64,000 bases of DNA from contig NZ_JABANE010000008.1 of assembly GCF_012844305.1 (NCBI RefSeq), positions 1 through 64,000 on the forward strand. Direction: 5' to 3'. Below are positions 63,040 to 64,000 of this stretch, piece after piece (the first letter of the stretch is position 1; every line of letters begins with the position of its first letter). The translations under genes and the position numbers were made by a program. The notes beneath the pieces were generated by a model. That model had not been told where the DNA came from. It was given only the letters and a program-made list of their open reading frames with translations, and made no database searches. The DNA comes from Flammeovirga aprica JL-4. Its GTDB lineage: Bacteria; Bacteroidota; Bacteroidia; Cytophagales; Flammeovirgaceae.

Positions 63040-64000
63040 ATGAAAACTATACAACTATTCATCCTTGCGTTAGTATTGATGGCAGGGGATTTATTTGCAC
63101 AAGGTTTTATTTCTGACCAAATCACCAAAAATAAAGACGGAATAGCCCTTGAAGATTCTACATTTATTGGGTCTTGGCCCATGTTTGGAAAAGGAAATGT
63201 AAGAATGAAAATCGGGGGTTATATGAAAAACGATTTTGTCTATGATGTCAATGGAACAAGAGACAAAACACAGTTTTTAATGTCCACCATTCCTGTACAA
63301 GGAGAGGCGGATTATGGAAGTACGGGTTATGTGAGCTTTTTCTCCAAGGAAACAAGAATTAACCTGGACGTCAGGAGCAAAGTCAATAATACGCCTGTAC
63401 AGATGTTTTTTGAAGGCGATTTCTTCTCTTCAGTAGGAAATCAGTTTAGAATTAGACATGCTTATATCAAAGTAGGAGGATTCACATTTGGACAAACATG
63501 GACCAACCTTACTTTCTTAGAAACACTTCCCTTTATTATAGATTTTGCTGCTGGCGATGCCTTGTTTGGTGGTAGATCTAATCAGATCAGATATGAGACC
63601 AATATCAACAAAAATTGGCTTTTCGGTGCAAGTATTGAATACCTTGAAAACATGGGGATAGAAAATCCAAATACTTTAAATGGTGTGGCTCAAGCCCAAC
63701 TTCCATTAGTCTCCATGAAATTTATTTATAGTAAAAACAATACAAAACTATTTTTCGGAGCAAGTGCAGCTCAACTGCATTGGACGGGAGGCCCTGAAGG
63801 TAAAAATGCTTCCACGCCACAATTGGATGTGATTTTTGGAGGTAGAAGACAGATTGATAAAAAGAATTCAGTGTCTTTCAATGTGAACTACGGTGTGGGT
63901 TCAGGTGAAAATATCTTAGCATTTATAGGAAGTAATGCCAATGCAGTACTTACACAAGAAGGAGAACTAGTGGCTATGAAATCATTTTCGGCCCTAGTAG
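63040..64000 (+). CDS. DcaP-like outer-membrane porin 2 (cut by window end)
   Basis: The frame runs from ATG 63040 to the last base with no stop. A signal peptide (ending GDLFAQ) is followed by barrel strands KIGGYMKNDFVYDVNG, SKETRINLDVRSKVN and FTFGQTWTNLTFLE, the DcaP-like pattern also seen in porin 1. About 320 residues are visible of a probable 420. It follows regulon promoters E and F and the structured RNA, with about 115 bases between the RNA's terminator and the ATG. Read-through of that terminator, or an undetected promoter, must supply its mRNA. Confidence 0.8.
   Translation, partial: MKTIQLFILALVLMAGDLFAQGFISDQITKNKDGIALEDSTFIGSWPMFGKGNVRMKIGGYMKNDFVYDVNGTRDKTQFLMSTIPVQGEADYGSTGYVSFFSKETRINLDVRSKVNNTPVQMFFEGDFFSSVGNQFRIRHAYIKVGGFTFGQTWTNLTFLETLPFIIDFAAGDALFGGRSNQIRYETNINKNWLFGASIEYLENMGIENPNTLNGVAQAQLPLVSMKFIYSKNNTKLFFGASAAQLHWTGGPEGKNASTPQLDVIFGGRRQIDKKNSVSFNVNYGVGSGENILAFIGSNANAVLTQEGELVAMKSFSALV

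Noticed and set aside
1-64000. tRNA, rRNA, prophage or intact insertion sequence
   Set aside because: I looked for tRNA cloverleaf ends, conserved rRNA segments, and transposase, integrase or phage structural genes and found none.

Overview
The window looks like chromosomal DNA of a Bacteroidota bacterium, most probably a marine, Flammeovirga-like member of the Cytophagales. The evidence is the low G+C, the near absence of Shine-Dalgarno sequences, -7 boxes of the form TAnnTTTG, a type IX secretion (T9SS) sorting domain on a secreted laminarinase-type enzyme, GLPGLI proteins beside a TonB-type receptor, a TatA/GatA/TyrS/DnaG/RecO housekeeping set of Bacteroidota type, DcaP-like porins and an Lnb/DUF4105 gene. 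The genus is an inference. No rRNA, tRNA, CRISPR array or intact transposase was seen.

Layout. 1-4.95 kb: two GLPGLI genes (one cut by the window edge, one frameshifted), a large TonB-dependent-receptor-like protein and a membrane protein. 5.7-8.4 kb: a secreted GH16 glucanase with three CBM6 modules and a T9SS tail. 8.5-11.8 kb: leucine-dehydrogenase-type enzyme and an MsbA-like ABC exporter. 11.95-15.5 kb: an AT-rich accessory segment in which two neighbouring genes, an Lnb/DUF4105 protein and a lipoprotein zinc metallopeptidase, each carry an in-frame TAA; it ends next to a decayed copy of the ABC exporter 3' end. 15.8-31.1 kb: tatA, gatA, a five-LysM lytic transglycosylase, tyrS, a transglutaminase-like protein, a Wzi/RemB-like outer-membrane protein, a glycosyltransferase-like protein, cysD-cysN, dnaG and recO. 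31.2-44.6 kb: small secreted proteins, a sodium:solute symporter, a TPR lipoprotein, lpoB and a lipocalin-like protein, then an apparent operon of two tandem MscS channels and a very large hybrid histidine kinase. 44.7-48.9 kb: a DUF2723 (TMEM260-like) membrane protein and a fatty-acid desaturase.

49.3-64 kb is the most interesting part. An AraC-family regulator is followed by two DcaP-like porins, three class-C beta-lactamase-like serine hydrolases (one frameshifted), two amidohydrolases, a CobW-type metallochaperone, a MerC-domain protein and a TRIC channel. Six intergenic sites share one promoter architecture: two half-sites exactly 21 bp apart, with the second at a fixed distance (36 nt from the CTTGTA-type core to the end of the -7 box) from a [TG]AnnTTTG box. 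I read this as one AraC-controlled regulon, probably for uptake and hydrolysis of an unidentified amide, lactam or ester. Within it are a 107-nt structured element present twice with the same fold, and a 139-nt multi-hairpin sequence between a regulon promoter and an intrinsic terminator, upstream of the last porin. These RNA-scale elements and the shared operator are the best candidates for something undescribed.

Four genes in the window are broken (two stops, two frameshifts). The two frameshifts are in or near short homopolymers and could be sequence errors; the two in-frame stops are not explained that way.
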